60,446 bases of DNA from Dehalococcoidia bacterium (GTDB lineage: Bacteria > Chloroflexota > Dehalococcoidia > Lucifugimonadales > UBA3495), in contig JAJDTP010000024.1 in the NCBI GenBank assembly GCA_022827095.1, positions 1 through 60,446 of the forward strand, read 5' to 3'. The notes beneath the pieces are model-generated. The model did not search any database. It saw only the letters and a list, made by a program, of their open reading frames with translations, and was not told where the DNA came from. Shown here one piece after another: positions 1 through 7,873 of the stretch (position 1 is the first letter of the stretch; each line of letters starts with the position of its first letter). The position numbers were made by a program, and so were the translations under genes.

Positions 1-141
1 AGAACCTGGCGTTGCTGCGCAAACTGGCGCGAGTGGAACGGAGGAAGGGGTCAATGCGGGGCCAACTGAAACGGGCCGGTTGGGACGACAGCTTCCTCAT
101 CAACATCCTCTCCCAATTCGCCAACATCCATATGCGATAGC
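1..141 (+). mobile_element. Right end of an ISAs1-family insertion sequence (cut by window start)
   Basis: The first 141 bases are the 3' end of an ISAs1-type element. Its terminal repeat is at 129-141 (CATATGCGATAGC) and overlaps the transposase stop codon. The exact reverse complement (GCTATCGCATATG) occurs at 59926-59938, at the left end of the second ISAs1 copy. The 8 bases outside this end (142-149) do not match those outside the other end (59918-59925), so these are probably two different insertions. Confidence 0.75.
3..140 (+). CDS. ISAs1-family transposase, C-terminal 45 residues (partial)
   Basis: The reading frame is open from base 3 to the TAG at 138-140. The encoded tail (leucine-rich start, then basic RRKGSMRGQLKRAGWDD and a hydrophobic FLINIL end) matches the typical C-terminus of ISAs1 transposases, which end in a KRAGWDD-FL-IL pattern. 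The catalytic part lies outside the window. Its stop codon lies within the terminal inverted repeat, so little non-coding DNA separates the gene from the element end. Identification is from family memory of the motif. Confidence 0.7.
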   Translation, partial: NLALLRKLARVERRKGSMRGQLKRAGWDDSFLINILSQFANIHMR

Positions 142-509
142 CCTAACGGGGAGAGTGGAATACGGCCACCTGCCGGGAACATGCCTCAGGTGGTGTATCT
201 GGGCGACCAACTGGGTGAGACGGAACTTCTCGCCGCGCTGTCGGACGGGAGGATTGACGCGCTGGCCCGGGGCGAAGTCGGCAACCGGTACGCCGCGCAC
301 GCTTCTGGCGATGCCTTCGTGGTGGCGCTCCTGGATGATGCCGTTGAACGCGCCGGTTTTACTCTGGATGTCGAAAACGCCGAACTGGCGGCCTGTCGAG
401 CGACCGGATGGACTTTCTCACGGATGACATGAGCATCGGGTACGCTGATTGGCTCCGAGATCCAACCGTGTTCATGCGTCGCGCAGAAAAATGGAACGGT
501 GAGCGGTAA
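142..509 (+). pseudogene. Truncated, frameshifted ABC transporter solute-binding protein remnant
   Basis: Immediately outside the ISAs1 end, a frame running through 181-400 encodes a stretch typical of a family-3 type periplasmic binding protein domain (LSDGRIDALARGEVGNRY, later a VALLDDAVERAGF segment). Around 395-405 the frame shifts: the continuation DRMDFLTDDMSIGYADWL, then RDPTVFMRRAEKWN, is read one frame over and ends at the TAA at 507-509. The 5' part is missing, probably removed by the ISAs1 insertion. It is a decayed gene; the original ligand cannot be inferred. Confidence 0.55.
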
Positions 510-559
510 TTGACCGCCGATGTGTTGGCGGCAGCCCGGAGTGTGCGGTTTAGTGCGAC

Positions 560-801
560 GGGCTAAGGCGGCACGGTCCCAGTCCTGTGGAGCTAATCAC
601 TGTCGCCTCGATGCGCTCCACAGGGACCCGCATCTGAGGCGAAGGCAGCACGCTGGCCCGGCCGTTATCCAGGCAAAGAAACTCGGCGAAGTCGGCATCA
701 CGGAACAATTGACCTCGCAACGACGCCAGCAGTCTGTAGAAGGTGTCTCGACCCACCAAGTCCCCACCTCCCACAGGCCCTTCTGAACGGATCGCTCGCA
801 C
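560..801 (-). pseudogene. IS1182-like transposase N-terminal fragment
   Basis: The minus strand from about 801 encodes VGRDTFYRLLASLRGQLF followed by RDADFAEFLCLDNGRAS, the characteristic start of IS1182-type transposases (a short DSFYRLL-like helix, then DADFAE and GRPS-like motifs). Similarity stops after about 50 residues and the rest of the transposase is absent. A hairpin with arms at 582-593 and 614-626 lies inside the lost part. With the broken binding protein and the ISAs1 end this makes 1-930 a debris zone. Nothing else is visible between 510 and 929. Confidence 0.5.
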
Positions 802-929
802 GGCATCGTCTCACTTCACTCCGCTGACTCGCATGTCCCGGAGTATGAAACCCTACCCTATTAATCGCGGTTTCCGGCCGGATTTCCAGGCCGCATCGGT
901 CTGACGTTGCGGAATCACGGCAGCGCTGG

Positions 930-1835
930 TCAGCCTCCCGGCCGCGCGGTGCGGGGATCGAGCAGGTCCCGTAGCCCGTCCCCCAGCAGGTTGAACCCCA
1001 GCACCGCGATGAATATGGCCGCCCCCGGCAACAGCAACAGACGGGGCGCGGTTTGCAGATGCGGGCGGGCGTCGTTGAGCATCGCGCCCCATTCCGGCGT
1101 GGGCGGCTGCGCGCCCAGCCCCAGGAAATTGAGACCCGCGATGCCCAGGATGATCCAACCCACGTCCAGCGAAGCGATGACGATGATCGGGCCGATGATG
1201 TTGGGTGCAATGTGGCGCAGGATGATGCGCAGGTTGCCGGCTCCGGCGGCCCGGGCCGCCATCACGTACTCCATCTGTCGCGCCCCCAGGGTCACCCCGC
1301 GAATGATGCGGGCATGGCCCACCCACCAGACCGCACCGGCGGCCAGGAGCACGTTGAACAGGCCGGGCCCCAGCGCTCCGGCCACGGCCAGTGCCAGGAT
1401 CAGCGAGGGAAAGGCAAGGAGCAGGTCAACCACCCCCATCAGGGCGGTGTCCGGCCAGCCGCCGTGGTATCCGGAAAGCATCCCCACCGTCAGCGCGATG
1501 GTCATGCTGAGGGCCAGGGTGGCGGCGGCGGCCAACAGGGTCATGCGCGCCCCGTGAACAACCCGGCTGAAGGTATCCCGACCCAGATGGTCCGTGCCCA
1601 GCAGGTTTTCCGCTGAGGGTGGGAGCAATCGATCGGTCAGGTTGATCTTGGTGGGATCATCGAGGGGCAGCCAGGGAGATAACAACCCCGCCAGCAGCAG
1701 CGTCGCCACCACGAAGAAGCCCAGCGCAGTGCCCGGTTCCCGCAGCAGCGCGGCCCAGCGGCGTCGCCGGCGCGAGCCTCCGGCGATGGCCGGTGCGGAA
1801 GCGTCCGCGCCTATGGGTTGGGTACGAACTGCCAT
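930..1835 (-). CDS. ABC transporter permease, DppC/NikC/OppC type
   Basis: Inner-membrane permease of 301 residues for a nickel/oligopeptide-class ABC importer. A basic cytoplasmic N-terminus is followed by a first membrane helix at about 36-58, the family signature NLLGTDHLGRDTFSR around residue 77, and further hydrophobic segments. The ATPase-contact loop (EAA motif) is at about 190-212 (YVMAARAAGAGNLRIILRHI). The start lies 6 bases after the stop of the preceding permease gene, so the two are co-transcribed and probably translationally coupled. It is the last gene of the operon. The ATPase genes that usually follow are missing; beyond the stop is only transposon debris. Confidence 0.88.
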   Translation of the reverse strand: MAVRTQPIGADASAPAIAGGSRRRRRWAALLREPGTALGFFVVATLLLAGLLSPWLPLDDPTKINLTDRLLPPSAENLLGTDHLGRDTFSRVVHGARMTLLAAAATLALSMTIALTVGMLSGYHGGWPDTALMGVVDLLLAFPSLILALAVAGALGPGLFNVLLAAGAVWWVGHARIIRGVTLGARQMEYVMAARAAGAGNLRIILRHIAPNIIGPIIVIASLDVGWIILGIAGLNFLGLGAQPPTPEWGAMLNDARPHLQTAPRLLLLPGAAIFIAVLGFNLLGDGLRDLLDPRTARPGG

Positions 1836-1841
1836 GGGCCG

Positions 1842-2789
1842 CTACCGCTCCTCCCGCCCGAAGCGCAGGCGCGGATCGGCGACGCGCAGGGCGATGTCGG
1901 CGGCGAGGTTGACCAGCAGGACCACCACGGCGATGTAGGTCACGAACCCCTGCACCATTGGGTAGTCACGGGTCAGCGCCGCGCCTACCATCAACTGTCC
2001 CAGGCCGGGCCAGGTGAAGATGGTCTCCACGATGACGGCGCCGCTGAGCAGGTAGCCGAGGTTGACGCCGATGGCGCCGATGGCCGGCAGCAGCGCGTTG
2101 CGCAGGGCGTGCCGGAGGGACACGGTCTGCTCGGACAGGCCCTTGGCCCGCGCCGTCCGAATGTAGTCCTGCCCCAGCGTTTCCAGCATGCTGGCGCGGA
2201 TCAGCCGCATCAATTGGGCCATGGGCGCAAGAGACAGTGCGATGGCCGGCAGCACGACCTGTGTGGCAGAACCGTAGCCCAGGGCGGGCAGCCACGACAG
2301 TTTCACCGCAAACAATATGATCAGCCCGTAGGCCAGGACGTACGACGGCGCCGCCGCGCCCACCAGGGCGGCCAGGCGGGCCGACGTATCCAGGGCGCCG
2401 CCGCGGTGGCGCGCCGACAGTATCCCCATGGGGACGGCGACCAGCAGCGCCAGCGCCAGCGCGACTGCCGTGAGCAGGGCCGTGGGGACGGTGCGCCGGG
2501 CCAGCTGTTCGGCCACGGGCTGTTCCGTGAGGTAAGACCGCCCCATGTCGCCGGTCAGGGCCTGGGACACCCAGCGCACGTATTGCGCCGGCAAAGGAGC
2601 CTCCAGGCCGAGCTCGACGCGCATGGCCGCCACGGCCGCCGGGCTGGGCAGCTGGCCGGGGTTGCGCTGGCGCAGCACAATCTCGGCCGGGTCGCCCGGC
2701 GCCAGGTTCAACAGCGCAAAGCTGACCGCCGAGATGCCCAGCAGCAGCAGCGGCAGCGTGACCAGCCTTCGTACCAGGTATGCTCCCAT
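1842..2789 (-). CDS. ABC transporter permease, DppB/NikB/OppB type
   Basis: Inner-membrane permease of 315 residues. It begins MGAYLVRRLVTLPLLLLGIS, the usual first helix of this family, followed by the NLAPGDP motif near residue 28, a large external segment, and five more hydrophobic stretches. The EAA loop is at about 209-230 (YIRTARAKGLSEQTV). It lies 41 bases downstream of the binding-protein gene and 6 bases upstream of the second permease, the normal order for such operons. Nickel, cobalt-complex or peptide substrates are all possible from the family; the upstream cobalamin riboswitch favours a cobalt or corrinoid-related substrate. Confidence 0.88.
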   Translation of the reverse strand: MGAYLVRRLVTLPLLLLGISAVSFALLNLAPGDPAEIVLRQRNPGQLPSPAAVAAMRVELGLEAPLPAQYVRWVSQALTGDMGRSYLTEQPVAEQLARRTVPTALLTAVALALALLVAVPMGILSARHRGGALDTSARLAALVGAAAPSYVLAYGLIILFAVKLSWLPALGYGSATQVVLPAIALSLAPMAQLMRLIRASMLETLGQDYIRTARAKGLSEQTVSLRHALRNALLPAIGAIGVNLGYLLSGAVIVETIFTWPGLGQLMVGAALTRDYPMVQGFVTYIAVVVLLVNLAADIALRVADPRLRFGREER

Positions 2790-2830
2790 GCTGGGGAACC
2801 TGTACTGCGCCCGTTATCCCGCTGCCTCGC

Positions 2831-4564
2831 TTACTCGCTCAGTCCAATCCGGTGGTCGAAGAAATACAGGTTAGCCGGGTGGGGTTCAAAACCAGTGACC
2901 CGCTCACTGACGCCGTACACCATGTACATGTGCGCCACGGGCAGAAACGCGCTTTCGTCCGTAATCACCGCCAGAGCATCGCAGGCGATCTCCACCCGCT
3001 CGTGCGGGTCAACCGCAGCGCTGGCCTGAGCCACGATCTCCACCAATCCGGAATTGTCGTAATGGCCGTAGTTGTTGGCGCCGCTGCCGCTGGCGTCGGC
3101 CCGGAGACCGGCAAACTTGCTGACGTTACGCACCGGGTCTCCGGCTTCAATGACGTTGTTGTACCACCCAAAGAGGTCCCAGACGGGTTCCTTGACCGCG
3201 GACCATTCGGTGATGAGCACCTCGGCCTTGATGCCGACTTCAGCAAGCATCGCTTGGCCGGCTTCGGCCATGATGGGCAGCTGGTACCGCTGGGGGTAGC
3301 CGCCGATCACTATCTCCAGAGGCTGGCCGTCCTTTTCAACGATGCCGTCGCCGTCGGTGTCAGCGTAGCCGGCCTGAGCCAGCAGGTCGCGGGCCGCGTC
3401 CGGGTCGTAGCCCAGTGCGTGGACGCCGGGGCAGGATGCCATGTCTTCGGGTAGCAGGAGTTCCGCATAGGAGCCCGACCCTTCCGGAGCGACCAGAGCG
3501 GCGATAGCTTCCCGGTCGATGGCCTGGTCCACGGCCCGGCGCACCAGCGGGTCGGCCAGCGTTCCTCGCTCGAAATTCACCCACCACAGGACCAAGGCGA
3601 TACCCTTGCCGGCGGTGTGGCTGTGCATCCCCGGATGGGCGTTGATGGCCTCCACTCCCTCCGGTGATATGGTGACGGCAATATCAATGTCGCCGGCCTG
3701 CAGGGCCAGTTCCCGGCTGTTGGGGTCGGGGATGGCGATGTGTTCGATACCGGCCAATGGGGGAGCGCCGCCCCAGTAATCGTCGTTGGCCACGCTGCTG
3801 AGGCGTTCTTTCTGGATGTACTCCGTGGGAATGTAGGGGCCGGTCAGGGCGCGCGCCGCAATGAAATTGCCCTCTCCGGCAGCGTCGGCGGCCGCGGCAT
3901 CGGTGATGGCCACGGCGGGGACGGCGAACAGGCCCGGCAGCGTCGGTTGCGGAGCCGTAGTGACTACGGTGATGGAGTGGTCTCCCGTGACAGTCAGGGT
4001 GTCGATGGTCAACGACTCAGCCGACGCCGGCGACAACCGGATGGTCCTCTCCAGGGAAGCCTTGACCGCATCAGCGTCCATCACGTTTCCATTGTGGAAC
4101 TTGACATCGGACCGAAGGTCGATTTCCCAGGTCAATGGGTCCACCCGCGTGGCGGCCGTTGCCAGCCATGGTTCGGGACTGAGGTCGGTTGCCGAAAGGC
4201 GGAACAAGTTCTCCGACATTCCTGACTGGTTGGCGACCCAACCACTCTCCACCGGATCCAGGGGGCTATCCAGCCAGATGACGCCCGCTTTCAGCATGGG
4301 TCGGTCCACAACGGTCTCAGCCGCCGGCTCGTCCGTTGGTTGCGCGGGAGACGATGACTGCTCAGGCTGAGCCGGGACGGAGGTAGCGGCCGCCGGCTGG
4401 GGAACGGCGGCGGCCGGGGCCGTCGCCTCGGGCGCGCTGCCCGCCGCCGGTGGGGCCGGCTCGCTGGTCGCGGCGGGAGACCCGCAGGCCACCGCCAACA
4501 GGAACATCAGGCCCAGGGCTAATGGCAATGCAGTTCTGAAACTGTTCGAAAGTATGTTAGGCAT
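2831..4564 (-). CDS. ABC transporter substrate-binding lipoprotein, NikA/DppA/OppA type
   Basis: Predicted lipoprotein of 577 residues that captures the ligand outside the membrane. The start at 4564 is chosen for its GGAGGA ribosome site; it gives a signal peptide with a lipobox ending at Cys27 (LLAVACGS). A Pro/Ala/Glu-rich linker runs to about residue 105. The SBP family 5 fold follows, with a WEIDLRSDVKFHNGN segment and a late DTDGDGIVEKDG stretch resembling a calcium-binding loop. First gene of the importer operon, behind a cobalamin riboswitch. Cobalt or a cobalt chelate is therefore a reasonable inferred ligand, but the protein alone does not decide between metal and peptide. Confidence 0.85.
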   Translation of the reverse strand: MPNILSNSFRTALPLALGLMFLLAVACGSPAATSEPAPPAAGSAPEATAPAAAVPQPAAATSVPAQPEQSSSPAQPTDEPAAETVVDRPMLKAGVIWLDSPLDPVESGWVANQSGMSENLFRLSATDLSPEPWLATAATRVDPLTWEIDLRSDVKFHNGNVMDADAVKASLERTIRLSPASAESLTIDTLTVTGDHSITVVTTAPQPTLPGLFAVPAVAITDAAAADAAGEGNFIAARALTGPYIPTEYIQKERLSSVANDDYWGGAPPLAGIEHIAIPDPNSRELALQAGDIDIAVTISPEGVEAINAHPGMHSHTAGKGIALVLWWVNFERGTLADPLVRRAVDQAIDREAIAALVAPEGSGSYAELLLPEDMASCPGVHALGYDPDAARDLLAQAGYADTDGDGIVEKDGQPLEIVIGGYPQRYQLPIMAEAGQAMLAEVGIKAEVLITEWSAVKEPVWDLFGWYNNVIEAGDPVRNVSKFAGLRADASGSGANNYGHYDNSGLVEIVAQASAAVDPHERVEIACDALAVITDESAFLPVAHMYMVYGVSERVTGFEPHPANLYFFDHRIGLSE

Positions 4565-4671
4565 CTTTGTCCTCCAGGACGTCCCGTGGTTTTCCAATGA
4601 ACACCAACGCTCAAGCGAGTCCCAACTTCGCGGGGCCAGCGGGGCGGGGGCGCTGTCCGCGTAAGGGCAGC

Positions 4672-4701
4672 AAAAGACCCCGTCCGCACTGGTGAACGGG
4701 G
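4672..4701 (-). terminator. Terminator-like hairpin in the riboswitch leader
   Basis: On the minus strand a CCCCGT...ACGGGG stem (4678-4701) is followed by TCTTTT (4672-4677). It lies between the cobalamin riboswitch and the binding-protein start, where a transcription-terminating expression platform is expected. A second, longer hairpin (4718-4753, arms CTGTTGG and CCAACAG with an inner GGTTGC/GCAACC stem) sits just upstream and could be its alternative partner. Confidence 0.55.
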
Positions 4702-4784
4702 CTCGTGTTCGGGCGTCCTGTTGGGCGGTTGCAGATTCGCAACCTGCCAACAGATCTGCTTCACTCGTTCCGCGAAGTGCAGCT

Positions 4785-4990
4785 AGAGTACCCCTGATGG
4801 CAGGCTTCCTGGCTGATGGCTTTTAGCGACGCGTCTCCACCTTCCCATCCGCTGGGGCGGACAGTGGTTTTCATCGGCATCCTTTCGGGCAGGATGCCGC
4901 AAGAAGCGCGTCTCGCCAATTACAGTGGCGCGACCGCACCGGATTTTCACCGGATTTCCTTTTGTCCCGCGCTTTCCGACCAGGTGCCAA
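4785..4990 (-). promoter_or_regulatory. Cobalamin (B12) riboswitch
   Basis: On the minus strand the leader contains the conserved cobalamin aptamer pieces in the correct order. First comes the repeated CCGGTGAAAATCCGG core (complement at about 4938-4953), then the GCGCCACTGTA element (complement at 4921-4931), a GGGAAGG segment (complement near 4842-4848), and the B12 box AGCCAGGAAGCCTGCC (complement at 4799-4814). These match the family consensus closely. It would repress the downstream importer operon when adenosylcobalamin or a relative is plentiful, through the hairpin at 4672-4701. Confidence 0.88.
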
Positions 4991-5064
4991 CTGACGTCGA
5001 CAATAGATTGAAGCTACGGGCCACCAACAGGGGTTGGTTAGAGGGTTCAATTGTTAAGGATAAT

Positions 5065-5093
5065 ACCCTAGCACGACCGTCATGGGCAGTCAA
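5065..5093 (-). promoter_or_regulatory. Sigma-70-type promoter for the riboswitch operon
   Basis: On the minus strand TTGACT (complement of 5088-5093) is separated by 17 bases from TAGGGT (complement of 5065-5070). The spacing is ideal and the position is just upstream of the cobalamin riboswitch. The IS66-type element begins only 16 bases further upstream (5109), so the insertion spared this promoter but replaced whatever regulatory DNA lay beyond it. Confidence 0.5.
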
Positions 5094-5108
5094 CTTTGCA
5101 GATCCAAC

Positions 5109-6591
5109 GTAAGTGTTCAGACTTGAGGGGAAGCGAGGAGTTGTTTGCAGGTGGCGAGGGTGTTGAGGTCTTGGGCTCGCCAGGTGCTGAAGATTGACGC
5201 CAGTGTCATCTTGGTTTCGGTTCCCTGAGTTGAGTGGGCGCCGCCGCTGATCTTGCGGCTGATCACCACCGGTCGCAGTCTGCGCTCGGCGGCGTTGTTG
5301 TCCGCTGGCACTTCCGGATGGGCCACGAAGACGAAGAGTTCCCCGCATCGAGTGCGGGGCAGGCTCTTGATGTGATTGTTGATGCGTCGGCATAGCCTGG
5401 CCTGGGCCGCCGACGGGTCATCCAGGTAGGGGCGGCACAGCGCAGTCAGGCGACGTTCCAGGGCCAGTTGGGCGCTGCGCCGCTGCTGCTCTGCCGGGTG
5501 AGTGCAGGCTTTGGCCGGTTGGTAGAGTTGGTGGACCGCCTCAGCCCACTGGGCCAGCTGGAGATCGTCAGCGTAGAGGACGCGGAGGTCGTGGATGTCC
5601 CGCAGCAGAGCCTGCCCCTGGCTTGAACAGGGGTGGGCCCAGCAGCGCTGCTTGGGACCGTCATAGTGATGGCAGGCGGCATAGAAGTCGCTGACCAACA
5701 CGCCGGAGAATTCCTCGCTTAGGACTTCATCCACCACGGCCTTCCGCGACCCGGCCGCAGGAAGTAGCGTTCGGCGGGGGCGCTGAAGGTCCACACGTAA
5801 CCGTTCCGTCCGTCTTCCCTCCCGCCAATCGGTCTCATCGGCGTGGACTACCGGACTGCCTAGGATCCGTGCCACGATGTCGGTCATCATCCCCTGGGCC
5901 TTTTGGGCCACCCTTGGTGTGGCGGCCACGATGGCTCCCAGGCTGAGGCGCAGATCGTGCACGGCGTCCAAGTACCACTGGATGGTGCGGACCGGCAGCC
6001 GAGCCTCCTCCCGCAGGGCGGCAATCAGGCTGACCAGGTTGATCCCCAGGCGCTGCCGGCCCAGCGCCACCCTGTGCGGTCGCGCGGTGGGAACACACCG
6101 CCGTCGGCGCTGGGCACAGGCGCGAGCGATATAGACGTGCTCGGTCACCTGTGCCGTAACCGGGGCCAGGTCAATGACCTCCCGAGCGCGCTGTACCCAA
6201 CCACCGGCCAGACCAGTCCCGCAGTCGGGGCGCCGATCCAACGCGTGCTCCACCCGCTGGTCCGGCGTCATTCTGGCCCGGGCAAAGCCCTGGGGCCGAC
6301 GCTGGCGTGGCTTCCTGGGTCGGTCCGGTTTCTGGTCACCTTTGGGCTTCAAACCGGGCATACGGCCGGAGCTGCCCGATTTGGCCCGCCCTTCCAGCTG
6401 GGCAACCCGTTTCTCCAACTGATCTATGATCGCCTGCTGCCGGATGATGACGCCAATGAGCACATCCCGGTCAGCCGTCCTCAGATCAATCCCCCCGTCC
6501 ATCCCAGCTATATGACATAACCACCACGCCCAACGCCAGCCATCCTCAAACCAAGTTCCGCCAATTCACCTCACCAACCCTGAACAGTTGC
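5109..6591 (-). mobile_element. IS66-family insertion sequence, 1.48 kb
   Basis: The element has readable boundaries. One end begins GTAAGTGTTCAG at 5109; the other, on the opposite strand, begins GCAACTGTTCAG at 6591. The flanking octamers are GATCCAAC (5101-5108) and GAGCCAAC (6592-6599), 7 of 8 identical. This fits the 8-bp duplication known for IS66 elements, with ends starting GTAA. It carries a single transposase gene. Its ends are the same as those of the short repeat elements at 10445-10599 and 48212-48371. Confidence 0.8.
5117..6502 (-). CDS. IS66-family transposase with compensating frameshifts
   Basis: DDE transposase of 461 residues as read. It has an N-terminal coiled coil (RQQAIIDQLEKRVAQLE), a basic linker, a cysteine-bearing zinc-like region, and catalytic-domain motifs VVHADETDWREG, VLVSDFYAACHHYDG and ADNNAAERRLRP. 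Between about 5745 and 5815 the open frame gives an unrelated basic peptide, while the next frame gives GRNGYVWTFSAPAERYF, the expected IS66 sequence. One gained and one lost base therefore cancel out. An extra PCSSQGQA interrupts the usual RCWAHLLRDIHDL. The copy is probably inactive or carries sequencing errors. Confidence 0.8.
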   Translation of the reverse strand: MDGGIDLRTADRDVLIGVIIRQQAIIDQLEKRVAQLEGRAKSGSSGRMPGLKPKGDQKPDRPRKPRQRRPQGFARARMTPDQRVEHALDRRPDCGTGLAGGWVQRAREVIDLAPVTAQVTEHVYIARACAQRRRRCVPTARPHRVALGRQRLGINLVSLIAALREEARLPVRTIQWYLDAVHDLRLSLGAIVAATPRVAQKAQGMMTDIVARILGSPVVHADETDWREGRRTERLRVDLQRPRRTLLPAAGSRKAVVDEVLSEEFSGVLVSDFYAACHHYDGPKQRCWAHPCSSQGQALLRDIHDLRVLYADDLQLAQWAEAVHQLYQPAKACTHPAEQQRRSAQLALERRLTALCRPYLDDPSAAQARLCRRINNHIKSLPRTRCGELFVFVAHPEVPADNNAAERRLRPVVISRKISGGAHSTQGTETKMTLASIFSTWRAQDLNTLATCKQLLASPQV

Positions 6592-6715
6592 GAGCCAACG
6601 AGGAGATTTAGCTACTCCGATTCTGGGGTAGTTGGAGCGTAGATCGATCAACGGACTGACGATGTTCGTGATCCGATTTGCCCTCAAATAATCGAACAAA
6701 ATGTGTCATACCGCG

Positions 6716-7519
6716 TCAGTTGGGCGCACGGGAGCCGTCGGTTCCACTGAGGTCATGCTGGACGACTGACAGCGATATGGCGAGGCTGTCCGTGATGTCC
6801 GGCCTGGTAGCCTCGGCGGCGCCGCGCTCGGCTGCCTTCTCCAGCGAGGATAGTTTTTCATCGGAGGGCGTAGTCGCCATCTGGACAGTCACGACGATTT
6901 CAATGGTGTCGCTGTCGTAAAAGGTCACGCTGTCCTGTACACCGTCCTCTGCCATCACCGCGAAATGCGCTCCGACTACCGCTTCATCCGCCTCCCGCCT
7001 GGTGAACCCCGGGTCTTGGCCGGTTTGTAGGCTGACCTCAACGTGAGGGTTTTCAGACTTGAATTTGTCGATGGCATCTTGGGCACTGCCGGAGATTGAA
7101 CCCGAAACCTTGATATGGGCCGATGACCCGCCGGTTATGGCGGCATCAACGACGCTGTCGGGGTCGTCGTCCCGAATGGCCCTTAGCACCACCGAGAAGT
7201 CGTCCTGCCAAGCATGACGAGCGATGGACTCATCGAGAGTGATGCCATCCTGGTTCGCGATGAATTGCAGGTCGTTCAATTCGGCGGGGCTGTTGATGCT
7301 GGGGTGTTGGCGGATCAGCGCAGCCGCTTCGTGGGGGGTCAACGTCGCGATGTTGTGGTGTTGCACCACCGTCTCGCCGTCGCCGTGCATCGCCATCGCC
7401 ACGACCCCGAACATGGCCCCGACCGCGATCACGGCCAGGACGCCGCCGTAGGCGAGCCACATGTACCAGCGGGTCCAACGATTTTTGGGTGAGCCGCGTC
7501 GTTCATTCTCGTTCATCAT
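6716..7519 (-). CDS. Membrane-anchored protein resembling an orphan protease proregion
   Basis: Product of 267 residues, function unknown. The ATG at 7519 is chosen for its GGAGG site (spacing about 7). A basic N-terminus precedes one strong transmembrane helix (about 21-45), so most of the protein should be outside the membrane. The later region (SIARHAWQDDFSVVLRAI, then SAHIKVSGSISGSAQDAI and RREADEAVVGAH) resembles N-terminal proregions of some secreted S1 serine proteases, but no His/Asp/Ser protease domain follows. The resemblance is weak and from memory. No operon partner. Confidence 0.55.
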   Translation of the reverse strand: MMNENERRGSPKNRWTRWYMWLAYGGVLAVIAVGAMFGVVAMAMHGDGETVVQHHNIATLTPHEAAALIRQHPSINSPAELNDLQFIANQDGITLDESIARHAWQDDFSVVLRAIRDDDPDSVVDAAITGGSSAHIKVSGSISGSAQDAIDKFKSENPHVEVSLQTGQDPGFTRREADEAVVGAHFAVMAEDGVQDSVTFYDSDTIEIVVTVQMATTPSDEKLSSLEKAAERGAAEATRPDITDSLAISLSVVQHDLSGTDGSRAPN

Positions 7520-7711
7520 CGGGAAGCCTCCTATGCCGCCGGGGTCCGATAACCCGGAACTACCCGGAATTTCAGGCAATTTGGCTAATTACGAAATCCG
7601 ACGGACAGTCGGTCGATGTCCGACGCGCCGGCAGTGGAATCGGAGTAGCGAAATTTCCTCGATCCAACGCAACGACGCTACCGAGCGGAGTGGGAGCGCG
7701 CGGCGGGGAAA

Positions 7712-7823
7712 CGTCAGAATCAGGATTTTCAAGATTTGGGGATTATCAGGATTGGGGCCGTTCCGTGATGGAGATCTTCCAATCCTGCCCAATCATAAAA
7801 TCCCATCAATCCCGCTTCCGACG
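7712..7823. repeat. Interspersed inverted repeat, family D, copy 1
   Basis: Imperfect palindrome of about 110 bp: CGTCAGAATCAGGATTTTC on the left, a central ATCAGGATTGG...CCAATCCTG, and its mirror ending CCCGCTTCCGACG. The same design recurs at 21937-22048, 24173-24295, 44716-44826 and 46651-46760. It occupies most of the gap between 7520 and 7873; no gene is seen there. Confidence 0.85.
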
Positions 7824-7873
7824 ATTCACGAAAGCAGGATTCATGAGGCAGCGGCGCTACCCGACAGGAAGGT

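Noticed and set aside
1818-3029. A 403-residue plus-strand frame opposite the permease gene.
   Set aside because: Composition is Gln/Arg/His-rich with no hydrophobic core, as expected for the antisense frame of a GC-rich gene; the minus strand encodes a clear permease.
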